A stretch of 64,000 nucleotides of DNA from Cyanophora paradoxa (Eukaryota; Glaucocystophyceae; Cyanophorales; Cyanophoraceae). The translations under genes were made by a program, and so were the position numbers. Positions 28,656 to 42,100 of the stretch are shown here, in pieces. The stretch spans positions 1-64,000 of the forward strand of contig QPMI01000567.1 in the NCBI GenBank assembly GCA_004431415.1. The letters run 5' to 3'. Under the pieces are notes generated by a model, which saw nothing but the letters and a program-made list of their open reading frames with translations, was not told where the DNA came from and ran no database searches. Each line of letters begins with the position of its first letter. Position 1 is the stretch's first letter.

Positions 28656-31600
28656 AAGCGAGGGTACGGGGAAATCCGTGCAAATCGGGCGAGAATTGTG
28701 TTAATTTACGACAAAATTACGACATAAAATAGACCGAATTACCTAATTTTGGGGGGAAGAAACACGAAAATTGCGCTATTTTATCGAAATTCCGGCTCCC
28801 ACCCCCCGATCAAAATCCCCACCGTGTGGCACCAAATTAAAATATTGAGCACGAAATTGGCCACTTCCTAGCGCAAGCTCTAGGTCGCCGGGCCGGCGCT
28901 CCTCGCCCAGGGCGCGTACAGACTCCGCGCATGTTCCAACGCCTTCATAGACATATATATAAGATAGAGCACCCCTGTGAAACTTCAGAATCCGGGTTCT
29001 CAATAGTAGGCGGGCCTTAGCGCGAAATTGCCTAGGGGCGGCATCGAACCCGGGTTGTTCCATTCCAACAGAATTCTTGAAGTTCGGGTACCTTTAGCTG
29101 GACTTAACAATAGGAAGCTAGCGACTCCGTGACGGGCCGGAGGTTCCTAGCGAGCTTAGCTGGGTTTATGAGAAGGCTCTATTTCTACATGCATCATTGA
29201 AGTTGTCCTTCTAACCCAGGGCATGCGCAGAGCCGGCTCTGCCTTCGCGTACGCGTGCGCCCTCGGGCGCGTCGCCGTGACGCGACGACGGTAATGGTGG
29301 CCACTCCGCCCGGATGCCCCGTGCGCCATCCTTCCCCCGCGCCGGGCCCCGCGGCGCTCCTCTGAGGCGGCGGGACAGGCCGCGGGCGGCTGTGGTGAGC
29401 GGGCAGGCCCTCGCGGCCTCCGCCCAGCAGATCATCGCCGCCTCCGCCTCGGGCGTCGGCGTGTGCGCGCCGGCCCCCGCCCCGGCCTCCCGCCCCCCGG
29501 CGCTTGCTGAGAAACAAGCCGCAAGCCGGCGGGGCGCGGGGCGCTGCGGCTCATGGAGGTGGCGGCGCTCGTCCTCGCCGCCGCCCTCAAGGCCGGCAAC
29601 GAGCGCCTGTGCGCCGGCCGCCCCGCCCCGCCCCGCCCCGCCCCCGCCGCCTCGCCCTGAGGGGCGCGGGGTGCCCAGCAGCCTGACGATGGCGGCGGAC
29701 AAGTACGCGAGGCTCTTTGCGCACGCCGACGCCCCCGCGGCCCTCGCCCTGCAGCTCCTCCACCGCCACCGCGTCGACCCCCCGCTCCTCGCCGCCCCCA
29801 TCGCCCACCCCGCCCGCTTCTCCCTCGTCGCCCTCCTCGGCCTGCCCCGCCCCGCCCGCTCGTCCCTCGCAGGGCCTGACGGGGCGGGGCGGGGGCAGAT
29901 CCCGGGGCGGCCTCCTTCACGCCCCTCTTCCGGGCGCACGCGGCCGGCGCCTGAGACCGCGCCATCGCCATGCAGGCGCCCGGACCCCTCCCGCCCCGCC
30001 CCGCCCCGCCCCGCCCCGCCCCGCGCCCTCTGACGGAGCCGCAGGGCGCGCCCCCGCCGCCCCTCCCTGCCCTCGTACACATCCCCGAACTCCTCTTCTC
30101 CCTCGTCTCCAGTGCGCCGTACCCTCCCGAACCCGGCGCGGCGCCTCGTACCCCGCCCGACGCCGGCGCCGCTCCGGCAGACGTCGACGCGCCGCTGGTG
30201 GCCGGCTCGGCGACCTCTTCCACGAGCTCCCCAGCCACGCCAGCGAGCTCCCCAGCCACGCCAGCAGGCCCGTACCCCCCCCCCAACTAGACTCGGCGTA
30301 CCCCCCTCAACCCCGGGCGCGCAGGGCGATGTACAGGGCGCTGCTGGAGGTGCTGGGGGGCCCCGGTACCCCCCAGGACATCGGTCAGGCCTGCCTGGCC
30401 GCCGCCGTCGTCCTCCCCGAGCCCCCCATGGGCGCCCCCGCCGGCGCGCCGCTGGCGCGCTGCAGCACCGCCGGCCGGCGCCGCCGGGCTGCACGGGCGC
30501 CGCCACGGGCCCGCCGGCGCCTCCCAGCAAACACGCTGCTCAACCGTCCGTGCGAGCTTTCTTCGCCCCGCCCTCCCCCCTCCCCCCTAGCTTGCTTCGT
30601 CCGCCGTTTTTTGGAGCGGATCCAACGCTGCCGTTTTTTCGCCCCTCCCCCCCCTCCCCTCTGCCGTTTTTTGGAGCGGAACCAACGCTGACGCTGGCCG
30701 TGCAGCACGCATCCGCCGGCAAAGAGCTCTGACTGACTGAATTCGACTGGCGGTGCAGTGGGTTAGACGTTGCTGTAGCTGCAGCAACGGCGGCCGGGAG
30801 GCTGATCGCGGTGCCGTCCTGCCCCGCCCACCCGAGCATGCGCAGCGGCTTCTGACGGTGCCGCGCCTCTTGGGCCAGGAAGCTGGCGGAAGCCCGGAGC
30901 CAGTGACCATCGCTGTTCCAGCCTGGCTAGCGGATCACACGTACGCCCGTACCCCTTCCGCGGCATCAATATATAACCCCTCCCCGCTCATTCGCTCCGC
31001 ACTACAGGCAGGAAGCAGCGAAGCAGAGAGCAGCGCGCGCCCGAGTTCTTCTGCAGCGACGTCGACCGGCCGAGAGGAAGTCAATTTGATCCGTCATATA
31101 GGGGCAGGAAAGCATGTAGAAAGCGTTTCAGGAAGCATTTTTAGATCAGTGTAGATGCGCTACAATGTCTGAGCAGCGTTTGGTAGTCGGCAACCCGAGA
31201 AATTCGGTCTGCCAGCTGCCATACAAACCCAACCACTGGTGGTTGGGAATGTATGGCAGTTGGCAAGCGAGGGGTACGGGGAAATCCGTGCAAATCGGGC
31301 GAGAATTGTGTTAATTTACGACAAAATTACGACATAAAATAGACCGAATTACCTAATTTTGGGGGGAAGAAACACGAAAATTGCGCTATTTTATCGAAAT
31401 TCCGGCTCCCACCCCCCGATCAAAATCCCCACCGTGTGGCACCAAATTAAAATATTGAGCACGAAATTGGCCACTTCCTAGCGCAAGCTCTAGGTCGCCG
31501 GGCCGGCGCTCCTCGCCCAGGGCGCGTACAGACTCCGCGCATGTTCCAACGCCTTCATAGACATATATATAAGATAGAGCACCCCTGTGAAACTTCAGAA

Positions 31601-34600
31601 TCCGGGTTCTCAATAGTAGGCGGGCCTTAGCGCGAAATTGCCTAGGGGCGGCATCGAACCCGGGTTGTTCCATTCCAACAGAATTCTTGAAGTTCGGGTA
31701 CCTTTAGCTGGACTTAACAATAGGAAGCTAGCGACTCCGTGACGGGCCGGAGGTTCCTAGCGAGCTTAGCTGGGTTTATGAGAAGGCTCTATTTCTACAT
31801 GCATCATTGAAGTTGTCCTTCTAACCAGGGCATGCGCAGAGCCGGCTCTGCCTTCGCGTACGCGTGCGCCCTCGGGCGCGTCGCCGTGACGCGACGACGG
31901 TAATGGTGGCCACTCCGCCCCGGATGCCCCGTGCGCCATCCCTTCCCCCGCGCCGGGCCCCGCGGCGCTCCTCTGAGGCGGCGGGACAGGCCGCGGGCGG
32001 CTGTGGTGAGCGGGCAGGCCCTCGCGGCCTCCGCCCAGCAGATCATCGCCGCCTCCGCCTCGGGCGTCGGCGTGTGCGCGCCGGCCCCCGCCCCGGCCTC
32101 CCGCCCCCCGGCGCTTGCTGAGAAACAAGCCGCAAGCCGGCGGGGCGCGGGGCGCTGCGGCTCATGGAGGTGGCGGCGCTCGTCCTCGCCGCCGCCCTCA
32201 AGGCCGGCAACGAGCGCCTGTGCGCCGGCCGCCCCGCCCCCGCCCCGCCCCGCCCCCGCCGCCTCGCCCTGAGGGGCGCGGGTGCCCAGCAGCCTGACGA
32301 TGGCGGCGGACAAGTACGCGAGGCTCTTTGCGCACGCCGACGCCCCCGCGGCCCTCGCCCTGCAGCTCCTCCACCGCCACCGCGTCGACCCCCCGCTCCT
32401 CGCCGCCCCATCGCCCACCCGCCCGCTTCTCCCTCGTCGCCCTCCTCGGCCTGCCCCGCCCGCCCGCTCGTCCCTCGCAGGGCCTGACGGGGCGGGGCGG
32501 GGGCAGATCCCGGGGCGGCCTCCTTCACGCCCCTCTTCCGGGCGCACGCGGCCGGCGCCTGAGACCGCGCCATCGCCATGCAGGCGCCCGGACCCCTCCG
32601 CCCGCCCCGCCCGCCCCGCCCCGCCCGCGCCCTCTGACGGAGCCGCAGGCGCGCCCCCGCCGCCCCTCCCTGCCCTCGTACACATCCCGAACTCCTCTTC
32701 TCCCTCGTCTCCAGTGCGCCGTACCCCTCCCGAACCCGGCGCGGCGCCTCGTACCCCGCCCCGACGCCGGCGCCGCTCCGGCAGACGTCGACGCGCCGCT
32801 GGTGGCCGGCTCGGCGACCTCTTCCACGAGCTCCCCAGCCACGCCAGCGAGCTCCCCAGCCACGCCAGCAGGCCCGTACCCCCCCCCAACTAGACTCGGC
32901 GTACCCCCTCAACCCCGGGCGCGCAGGGCGATGTACAGGGCGCTGCTGGAGGTGCTGGGGGCCCCGGTACCCCCAGGACATCGGTCAGGCCTGCCTGGCC
33001 GCCGCCGTCGTCCTCCCCGAGCCCCCCATGGGCGCCCCCGCCGGCGCGCCGCTGGCGCGCTGCAGCACCGCCGGCCGGCGCCGCCGGGCTGCACGGGCGC
33101 CGCCACGGGCCCGCCGGCGCCTCCCAGCAAACACGCTGCTCAACCGTCCGTGCGAGCTTTCTTCGCCCCGCCCCCCCCCCCCCCCCCCCCTAGCTTGCTT
33201 CGTCCGCCGTTTTTTGGAGCGGATCCAACGCTGCCGTTTTTTCGCCCCTCCCCCCCCCTCCCCTCTGCCGTTTTTTGGAGCGGAACCAACGCTGACGCTG
33301 GCCGTGCAGCACGCATCCGCCGGCAAAGAGCTCTGACTGACTGAATTCGACTGGCGGTGCAGTGGGTTAGACGTTGCTGTAGCTGCAGCAACGGCGGCCG
33401 GGGAGGCTGATCGCGGTGCCGTCCCTGCCCCGCCCACCCGAGCATGCGCAGCGGCTTCTGACGGTGCCGCGCCTCTTGGGCCAGGAAGCTGGCGGAAGCC
33501 CGGAGCCAGTGACCATCGCTGTTCCAGCCTGGCTAGCGGATCACACGTACGCCCGTACCCTTCCGCGGCATCAATATATAACCCCTCCCCGCTCATTCGC
33601 TCCGCACTACAGGCAGGAAGCAGCGAAGCAGAGAGCAGCGCGCGCCCGAGTTCTTCTGCAGCGACGTCGACCGGCCGAGAGGAAGTCAATTTGATCCGTC
33701 ATATAGGGGCAGGAAAGCATGTAGAAAGCGTTTCAGGAAGCATTTTTAGATCAGTGTAGATGCGCTACAATGTCTGAGCAGCGTTTGGTAGTCGGCAACC
33801 CGAGAAATTCGGTCTGCCAGCTGCCATACAAACCCAACCACTGGTGGTTGGGAATGTATGGCAGTTGGCAAGCGAGGGGTACGGGAAATCCGTGCAAATC
33901 GGGCGAGAATTGTGTTAATTTACGACAAAATTACGACATAAAATAGACCGAATTACCTAATTTTGGGGGAAGAAACACGAAAATTGCGCTATTTTATCGA
34001 AATTCCGGCTCCCACCCCCGATCAAAATCCCCACCGTGTGGCACCAAATTAAAATATTGAGCACGAAATTGGCCACTTCCTAGCGCAAGCTCTAGGTCGC
34101 CGGGCCGGCGCTCCTCGCCCAGGCGCGTACAGACTCCGCGCATGTTCCAACGCCTTCATAGACATATATATAAGATAGAGCACCCCTGTGAAACTTCAGA
34201 ATCCGGGTTCTCAATAGTAGGCGGGCCTTAGCGCGAAATTGCCTAGGGCGGCATCGAACCCGGGTTGTTCCATTCCAACAGAATTCTTGAAGTTCGGGTA
34301 CCTTTAGCTGGACTTAACAATAGGAAGCTAGCGACTCCGTGACGGGCCGGAGGTTCCTAGCGAGCTTAGCTGGGTTTATGAGAAGGCTCTATTTCTACAT
34401 GCATCATTGAAGTTGTCCTTCTAACCCAGGGCATGCGCAGAGCCGGCTCTGCCTTCGCGTACGCGTGCGCCCTCGGGCGCGTCGCCGTGACGCGACGACG
34501 GTAATGGTGGCCACTCCGCCCCGGATGCCCCGTGCGCCATCCCTTCCCCCGCGCCGGGCCCCGCGGCGCTCCTCTGAGGCGGCGGGACAGGCCGCGGGCG

Positions 34601-35393
34601 GCTGTGGTGAGCGGGCAGGCCCTCGCGGCCTCCGCCCAGCAGATCATCGCCGCCTCCGCCTCGGGCGTCGGCGTGTGCGCGCCGGCCCCGCCCCGGCCTC
34701 CCGCCCCCGGCGCTTGCTGAGAAACAAGCCGCAAGCCGGCGGGGCGCGGGGCGCTGCGGCTCATGGAGGTGGCGGCGCTCGTCCTCGCCGCCGCCCTCAA
34801 GGCCGGCAACGAGCGCCTGTGCGCCGGCCGCCCCGCCCCCGCCCCCGCCCCGCCCCCGCCGCCTCGCCCTGAGGGGCGCGGGGTGCCCAGCAGCCTGACG
34901 ATGGCGGCGGACAAGTACGCGAGGCTCTTTGCGCACGCCGACGCCCCCGCGGCCCTCGCCCTGCAGCTCCTCCACCGCCACCGCGTCGACCCCCGCTCCT
35001 CGCCGCCCCATCGCCCACCCCGCCCGCTTCTCCCTCGTCGCCCTCCTCGCCTGCCCGCCCGCCCGCTCGTCCCTCGCAGGGCCTGACGGGGCGGGCGGGG
35101 GCAGATCCCGGGGCGGCCTCCTTCACGCCCCTCTTCCGGGCGCACGCGGCCGGCGCCTGAGACCGCGCCATCGCCATGCAGGCGCCCGGACCCCTCCCGC
35201 CCCGCCCGCCCCGCCCCGCCCCGCCCCGCGCCCTCTGACGGAGCCGCAGGGCGCGCCCCCGCCGCCCCTCCCTGCCCTCGTACACATCCCCGAACTCCTC
35301 TTCTCCCTCGTCTCCAGTGCGCCGTACCCCTCCCGAACCCGGCGCGGCGCCTCGTACCCCGCCCCGACGCCGGCGCCGCTCCGGCGCCGCCCG

Positions 35394-35515
35394 ATGGTGA
35401 CCCTGTTGCTAAATACACTGAGTGTGATAACAATATTAAAGCAATGACATCCAACCTTCAAACACTTTCAGTTGCCTACCAATCCCTTGGATCGAATTTA
35501 ATCACTTTGGCTTGA
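35394..35515 (+). pseudogene. 3' fragment of the small viral gene (copy 2)
   Basis: The last 40 codons and stop of the gene at 13,344-13,649, without its start. The upstream DNA is the 2.6-kb repeat, so this copy cannot make the original protein. Confidence 0.8.
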
Positions 35516-35554
35516 TTGCAGTTTATTTTTCTTTCCTTCTTAGTAAAAGAAGCA

Positions 35555-36407
35555 ATGGGTGAATATAATCGAGTTCAACTGCCTATATATTCCCTTGGAT
35601 CCCCTGCAATGCATTTTCGCCAGCATGAAGTAAATGATGAGGTTCGTGGTTTAGAATCCACAGAGAGACCCAATTCCAATGGCAACTCCTTTGATAAAAA
35701 TTCGATTATTCGAGTTAAAGAGCTGAGAGCTGATAAGAATTCTGGTGTGGTTAAAACAACTCGACTTCTTGTCACAAATGCTAACTTCTTTCAGCCTACT
35801 AATGGAGGTCCTGATGCTTACAGTGTTGATCTGAAAGCCCTTGATTATGATAAAACACTGCTGCTGTAACTGTGAGATCAGGAGGAGCATTTATTGGTGG
35901 TGGCTGCAGAGTTTCAGGTCAGCTATCTTCATCTGTTTCCTACAATGATGTCCCAGATACTCTCGAACAAAATGTGGAGAACCCACAACGAATTCGTTTC
36001 TACACACCTGTTGCACAGCAACCTTTTTTGCATTTCTATGTTGCATCCTCTGTAACTCTTGAGAATTCGGAATTAGTTTCCATTACAGGAACTGATCGAG
36101 TAAGAAGAAATATTCCTCTTCCACTGCAATGCTTTCCATGTGTAGAGCCAATAATAATCAACCAGGACACAACTACTTATTCTTTGTTCAAGCTTCGAAC
36201 CATTTTGGCAGAGGATATTGTGTTTATAACAATTTGACATTTACCTATGATCTGTTTGTCACTGAGGTTGGAGTATACAATACTATGATTATGGGACTGA
36301 GAACAGATATAGCAGCTGTATCAGCACTTCGTGGGGTAAATGTTGCTGATATATTCACAACAGGATTTTACCAAGAATTAGATGTAATTGATGACCCAAC
36401 CCCATAA
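35555..36407 (+). pseudogene. Paired structural-type protein A (copy 2), frame-broken
   Basis: Identical to 13,689-14,543 except for one A fewer near 35,850 and one C fewer near 36,120. These shift the frame and split it into three pieces. Both changes are in homopolymers, so the break may be a sequence error. Confidence 0.8.
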
Positions 36408-36430
36408 AAGATATATCCCTTTAATGTAAA

Positions 36431-37263
36431 ATGGCTGAGCAACCCCCACTTGAACGAATTATTACACCTCAGCTATCATTAGCTGCACCAGCAAACCATG
36501 TTCTGCAGCATGCTACTTTTGATGATGTAGAGGGTCTCCAATCAACAGAGGTCCAACCTACAATGAACACCTTTGGTTCCACCCATAAACTGAGATTACA
36601 GGAACTCAGATGTGATAAAAATAATGGAATAGTTAAGACAACTAAGCTACTTGTTACCAATGCAAACTTTTCTGCTCATTATGGAGACCCAGATAGCTAT
36701 GGAGATCCTCTTTCTACTTATTCTTTTGAATCTAGGTCGGGAGCTATTAACTGCAAATCGGGGGAGCTTATATTGGTGATGGTCTTAGGGTTGGTGGGGC
36801 TGTTGGAGCGCCTTTATTTGTGAATGATCAACCCAATCCCATTGATCCCAATACAAGAATTCGAACCTATGTCCCCAGCATGAATGCCCCCTATATAATC
36901 AAAATATTCCCCATTGTAGTAAATGAACAGACAGCAGTAGTAGATTCTCTTGTTGAGATTGGTGACCACTACAAGGTTGTTGTGGATATTCCACCAGATG
37001 TATATGCTGTATGTCAAGTGGAGGGTGGAACTCCTAATTTTGCAGTTGTGATCACCCCATATGATAATTTTGGTATTGCTTATCATGGAGTCAATTTCGG
37101 TTTGGAAGACTATCAGTTTCTGGTTAGAGCCACCAAGTTTGGTATCTACAAGTGTGTATTATATGCTGAGAGAACCGATTTTATTGCAAAGCAGAATACC
37201 TATGCTGAATACTATGGGACAAATCGATATTTCCCCATTTTTGGGCAGGATACTGCTCCATAA
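36431..37263 (+). pseudogene. Paired structural-type protein B (copy 2), frame-broken
   Basis: Same as 14,567-15,400 but a run of six G is five here (near 36,757), which shifts the frame in the Gly-rich turn. The downstream half is otherwise unchanged. Sequence error or recent inactivation. Confidence 0.8.
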
Positions 37264-37285
37264 GAATATTGGTTATATATAGAGT

Positions 37286-37556
37286 ATGGATAGTAAAACA
37301 AAAAGTTTATTGATGCTGCTATGACAGTTCATGGTAAAGATAAATTCGATTACAGTGAGACACATTACATCAAAGCTCAAGAGAAAGTATCTGTTAGATG
37401 TTTGCAGTGTAATAAGGTGATCCTTACCTATCCCTTTAATCATGTGAAGGGATCAGGTTGCAGGGAATGCAACAAAAAACATTCTCAGGCTTACAGGAAA
37501 AGGGCTTCTTCATCAATCACAGTGGAATATAGGATGTTTGCATTAGGTTCGATTAG
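37286..37556 (+). pseudogene. Zinc-ribbon protein (copy 2), frame-broken
   Basis: One A is missing in the A run at the seventh codon and one G near the 3' end, relative to 15,423-15,695. From the native ATG the frame stops early, although an internal ATG at 37,321 still reads through the zinc-ribbon. Confidence 0.75.
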
Positions 37557-37585
37557 GTTTAATTAATTTTTCTAAGGTATTCTTA

Positions 37586-37984
37586 ATGGAGACTCAATAC
37601 AGAGGCTTTCATGTTATGCTTGATTACAAGGCTAAATCAGCTATTGCAACAGGACATGAGCATGTTAGCTTCCTAGGTAATTGGATTATGGGAACCCTTG
37701 AACAAGCTATATTAAGACAAGGCATAAGAATTGTTCATAAACACTGTGAGATATTTGATGGGAAACTATCACCTCCTGGATTTGCATTGGTTCTGCTATT
37801 AGATGAAAGCCATTGCACAGCTCATTGTTATTCCAATGAAGGCATGTTAGCAATTGATATATTCAGTTGTGGTAAAGAAGCTCAGCATAAAACACAAGCA
37901 GTAGCAGATGAGATAGATAAAACAATGAATTTCCTCACATTTGAGAAGACTGAGAGAAATAAACATGAAAGATTCCCGTTTTGA
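37586..37984 (+). CDS. speD: S-adenosylmethionine decarboxylase proenzyme (copy 2)
   Basis: The translation is identical to the gene at 15,725-16,123, with the same Glu74-Ser75 cleavage site, His80 and Cys95. It is the only viral gene of the second copy without a frame change. If the duplication is real, the genome carries two intact copies of this polyamine gene; if it is an artefact, this entry is the same gene. Confidence 0.8.
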   Translation: METQYRGFHVMLDYKAKSAIATGHEHVSFLGNWIMGTLEQAILRQGIRIVHKHCEIFDGKLSPPGFALVLLLDESHCTAHCYSNEGMLAIDIFSCGKEAQHKTQAVADEIDKTMNFLTFEKTERNKHERFPF

Positions 37985-38982
37985 TGAGTTTCTATAATGA
38001 TTTGTTAAAGGATTCCTTTGTTTTCTAACAATAACATTGATCAGCTACTGTTACAAAAGGATATAATATATCCATTTCCTACAGTAGCTTTCTACAATGA
38101 TTATTTTCCGGATTCCGGTTATTGTTTACAGTAGAAATCTAATGTATGATGTAGCCGAAATATGAATGCACCCTACACCTTCAGGTGTAAGATTTCGAAT
38201 ACTATTCGATTTCCTTACACTAAAACTCAGCATCTGCCCTAGATTCCCCTATTATATAATATTTATATTAAAGTGGACTCAAGGTTGACTCATATTAATC
38301 GTAAAAGTAGTAATAGTATATGGATTTTGTTACGAATTCAATGCAAGGGTTGACTAAGTGGGTTGAGTTGACTCAAATTTCACAGGAAATATTTGGGACC
38401 TAAAGTTTCTAAAAAGGATTTCAAAAAATGTGTCAACTCCCCCACTTAGTCAACCCTGACCATAAACAGTAAGGATTTGAGCTAACATGTATCACAAAGT
38501 GAACATTTTGAGTCCACTTAGAAGATCCACTTTTGAAATCCAAGTTGATTTTGCTTGAAATTTCAAAGTTGATCTAAAAGTGAGTCCACCCTGATTGATT
38601 ATGGTAACAAAGTTGACTAAGTTGACTAAGTTGAGTCATCTTAAGAAATTCAAAGAGACTAAGAGTTCAAAATGTTTATGAAAAGTGAGTCAACTTAGAC
38701 CACTTCTGATAACAAAGTTAAATATTTAATTGATTTAATCGGAAAAGAACATGATTTAATCGAATTTATTGATATAATTCCGATTAGATTCATTTAGGAT
38801 TCAATTAAGATCAATCGAAGTTATTGATATAATTCCGATTAACTACAATTAAGATACAATATCGATTAATCGAGTTTATCGATATAACATCGATTAAATT
38901 AATTGAAAATGCATATAAAAATATGAAAATTCAGGTGAAAATTCAAATAAATTAATCGATTTTATTGATATAACATCGAATC

Positions 38983-39055
38983 ACACATATGAATATTCAT
39001 ATTTTAATCCTGAGGCGGAACGCCGAGGGATTAAAATATGAATATTCATATGTGT
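38983..39055. repeat. Palindrome (copy 2)
   Basis: Exact copy of the 28-bp-arm palindrome at 17,125-17,197, with the same loop, at the same AT-to-GC boundary. The preceding non-coding region (37,985-38,982) repeats 16,124-17,124. Confidence 0.8.
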
Positions 39056-39173
39056 ATAGTGTTATAAAATATCCGAACCGAGACGGCGCCGGTCTTCGCG
39101 GCGACGGGGCGACCGAAGCGAAGAACGTGACGAGCGAGCCAGCGGTCTGACGGGATCGGAGGCGGGCTCGAAT

Positions 39174-42100
39174 TCAGAGCCGTTGCGTGGAAGAGGTTTT
39201 TATATTGAGCACCTTGGCATCAGCGAGGTTCACGCCAGACTTCGTGGCCTCCTGGTTAACGACCTGCAGTAAAAGGCTGCATTCAGACTGCGAAAGAGAC
39301 CGAATAAAACGACGCTGGAATTCAAGGGCGGACGTTCATGACGTTGGTGAGGGCGCCGGAGAGGGACGAGAGGATGTCACTGCTGGCCCGGTGGTCTGAC
39401 GCAGGGCGCGCCGCAGGCGCAGCTTCACGCCGGACGCGCTGCTGTAGTAGGACTTCAGCGTCTCGACCAGGGCGAGGATCTTCTGCAGCTTAGTCTCGAA
39501 CGCGTCGTTGCTCTGCCGCAGGGCGTCAAGGTACGATCGCGGGCGAAGAAACCACTGGCTGATCATGAAAGTGTCTGAAACGCGGACCTGGGTGATCGCC
39601 GTCATCTGCGAATTGAACGTGTCGACGACGCTCTGCGATGCGTGAGCAAAGTCAGATGACAATGCAAGAGAACGGATGCTTTCGAATTTAAGAGTGAAGC
39701 ACCTTGAAAGCGGCCACGGCGTCCGCGGAGGTGTTCGTGGAGACCAACGGCTTCACCTCCACCGCAGTGGTGATGGGAAGGAGGCGGTCAGCCCCTTCGT
39801 GTCCTTGACGACGACCGTGAGCTTGGCGTCTTCGTCGTGCCGTCGTTCTGCAACACGAAATTCATTTCCGTGCCTTGAGTGCATTAATTCTATCTAGATC
39901 TATCGAGGAAGACGCACAGAAGGAAGAAGAAGTCGATGGTCGGCGTGGTAGAGTCGATCGCGAGCGGCGAAGCGAAGATGTCGGCGCGGACGGTGTACCT
40001 GCATCAGATATTAATGTGTGCGAAAAGCTGCAGCTGACGTGCGCGTGAATGTCGAGGTCGGGCTGCTCACACGAGGGGGGTAGAAGCGGACTGCCAGCCA
40101 GAGCACGTCACCTGCGGGCAGAGTTTCAAGTTTAATTTGAACTCGTCGTGAATGTAAAGCTTGAGGCTAACTCACCGTGACCTTGTCGAGGGCCGCCTGG
40201 GCGGAGAGCGGGGAGACCGAGCACGAGCCTCCAGTGGGAGGAGAGCTGGAATCGACCGGGCCCGGGGTCGTGACGTCGACGACGGGGGTCGGTGTGGGCT
40301 CGGGCTCGGGCGCCGGGGTCGGAGACGGCGTGGGCGTGGGGGACGGCGAAGGCGTCTGCGACGGGGTCGGTGACGGGCTGGGCGTCTGGCTGGGCGTCGG
40401 CGTCGGCGGCCGAGTCGGCTGCGGTGCGAGCGGCCCAGTAAAGACTGCCGCGAAGGTGCAGCCATCAGCACTCGCGCGCGCGCGAGGGTAATATCTGATC
40501 AACAGAGCGGTGACCACGCACGGCGCATTCCCCAAGCCTCGGGCCGCACCCACGCCGCCGGGCTCGTCAGAGCCGGGCAGGTGGTCGCAAAGCCGGTGGC
40601 CGAGTAGGTATAGGGGGTGAAGATGAAGTCGTCGTCGCTCTCGTCCGCCGTTCCCTTATCATCGAGGCTTTCCGCCTCGACCACCCTCGACAGCGTTTTT
40701 GCTGTGCAGGTCCGCGTGGTGTCAATTCGCCGGCTTCGGTAGCCTCCAACCACGTATCTGCAACGTGCCGGGTGCATTGTGAGCGTGGCTTGCGCAAACA
40801 AAGAAAAGTATGTTACAAAACGCGCACATGTTGCAGTCACCGTCGTACGCACTCGCCCCGAACGCCAAGAGGGGGCGCTTCCGATGAGCACTTGTGAGCG
40901 CAGTGCTCGTCAGCGCCGCCTGCGAGGTGGCCTTATCGTTGATGAAGTCAGTGCCCGCCGTCCAGGTGACCGCCTTGTCCGTCGTGCCGAAGGTCATCTG
41001 GCCGGGGGACGGGAAGCTGGTGTCCAGGTACACCATGCTCGACGGGGCCGTCTTGAGGTTGGTCACGTTGCTGGCTGTGATCGCCGATTTCGCAATTAAT
41101 TGCAAGGCAAACAGCGGAAACGGTATTCACGCAAGCGTATATAGTTATGAAATACAGTCTAGTCTACTACAACCCGCAACGCACTCTGTGGATCGTAAAC
41201 CGCAACGGTTGCGTCTCCGGTCCATCGCCCCTCTTTGAACATAGTCTCGTTGTAATATACTCCGGACCACCCGCTGAAAGAGACGAGGCTGTACATGAAG
41301 AGCTTGTTGTTGCAAATCCCAACAAACGGCGCTTCAAGGGCCGCTGCGTAAGTGTCATCGACTTCTGTTAGCTCTACTCCTGCCGCCGCAGCTTCGCTTG
41401 ATGTCAACGTTTTCGTTTCCGATGGCCTGGGCCAGACGTCAAAGTGCTCTGACATGTTCCGAGCTTGCAAGTCGATGACACTGCAATGCATACCCGGGGC
41501 CGTCACGCAAATGAAATGAAAGGATGTAAATATAATCAAGAACAGCTCAAACAAATTTGCGCACAAGAGGGTGTTCATTGCTGAAGACGCGACGTAACCA
41601 TCGAATGCATCTTTCGTTTCGACCCCGCCAACGACGTACCAGTTCTTCCCTGTGATAATGGTGCGCATGCGTTGGCCGTCTTTTGCGCACAGCAAAAAGC
41701 AGCATCGCACCGTCGCGAGCGCAGCTCATGAAGGCGTTCTTCCGAATTTTATTGCCCAATGTGTCCTGGTTCAGTGTCCCAGCGTCATCATATTCCGGCG
41801 GGTTGGGAAAATCGAGAATCGTCTCCCACGTGCCGTTCGTGATGTTGTACCTGCACAATTTCGGTACCGTTATGAATCTTCAGAAACGTTTGCAGTAATC
41901 GATAAGCACCGCGCGCACCGGTAAATGTTGATATTTGCGCCGGAGTTCCCATCCGGAAGCCCATACACCCCGCCCACAATCTATGAGGTGCGAAAATTGA
42001 CTTCAATATAAAAAACTTGTAAGCAGTATGACTATAATAGATAATTGTACCCAGACGCCATCTTCGAAGACAGTCATGCACGCGCCGTAGACCCACCGTT

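Larger units (their letters stand above)
26284..35385. repeat. Left block of the ~2.6-kb tandem array
   Basis: With the unit start taken at TATTTCTACATGCATCATTG, the block holds a 295-base unit tail (26,284-26,578), full units at 26,579-29,179, 29,180-31,789 and 31,790-34,389, and the first 996 bases of a fourth unit (34,390-35,385). Units are 2,600-2,610 bases and differ by eye mainly in C/G run lengths. Each unit has a GC-rich half with Ala/Pro-coding frames, a TATATAA box, a 26-bp hairpin and a more AT-rich tail. Part of it may be a spliced gene (helix-like segments such as VSGQALAASAQQIIAASASG), but no exon chain could be established. Confidence 0.85.

Noticed and set aside
28776-29063. 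95-codon minus-strand frame repeated in several units
   Set aside because: Its conservation follows from unit homogeneity; it crosses the B-box-like and TATATA segments and has no domain.
26593-31154. Long Pro/Ala/Arg frames on both strands of the 2.6-kb units
   Set aside because: They overlap each other on both strands, shift between near-identical units with C/G run length and match no domain.
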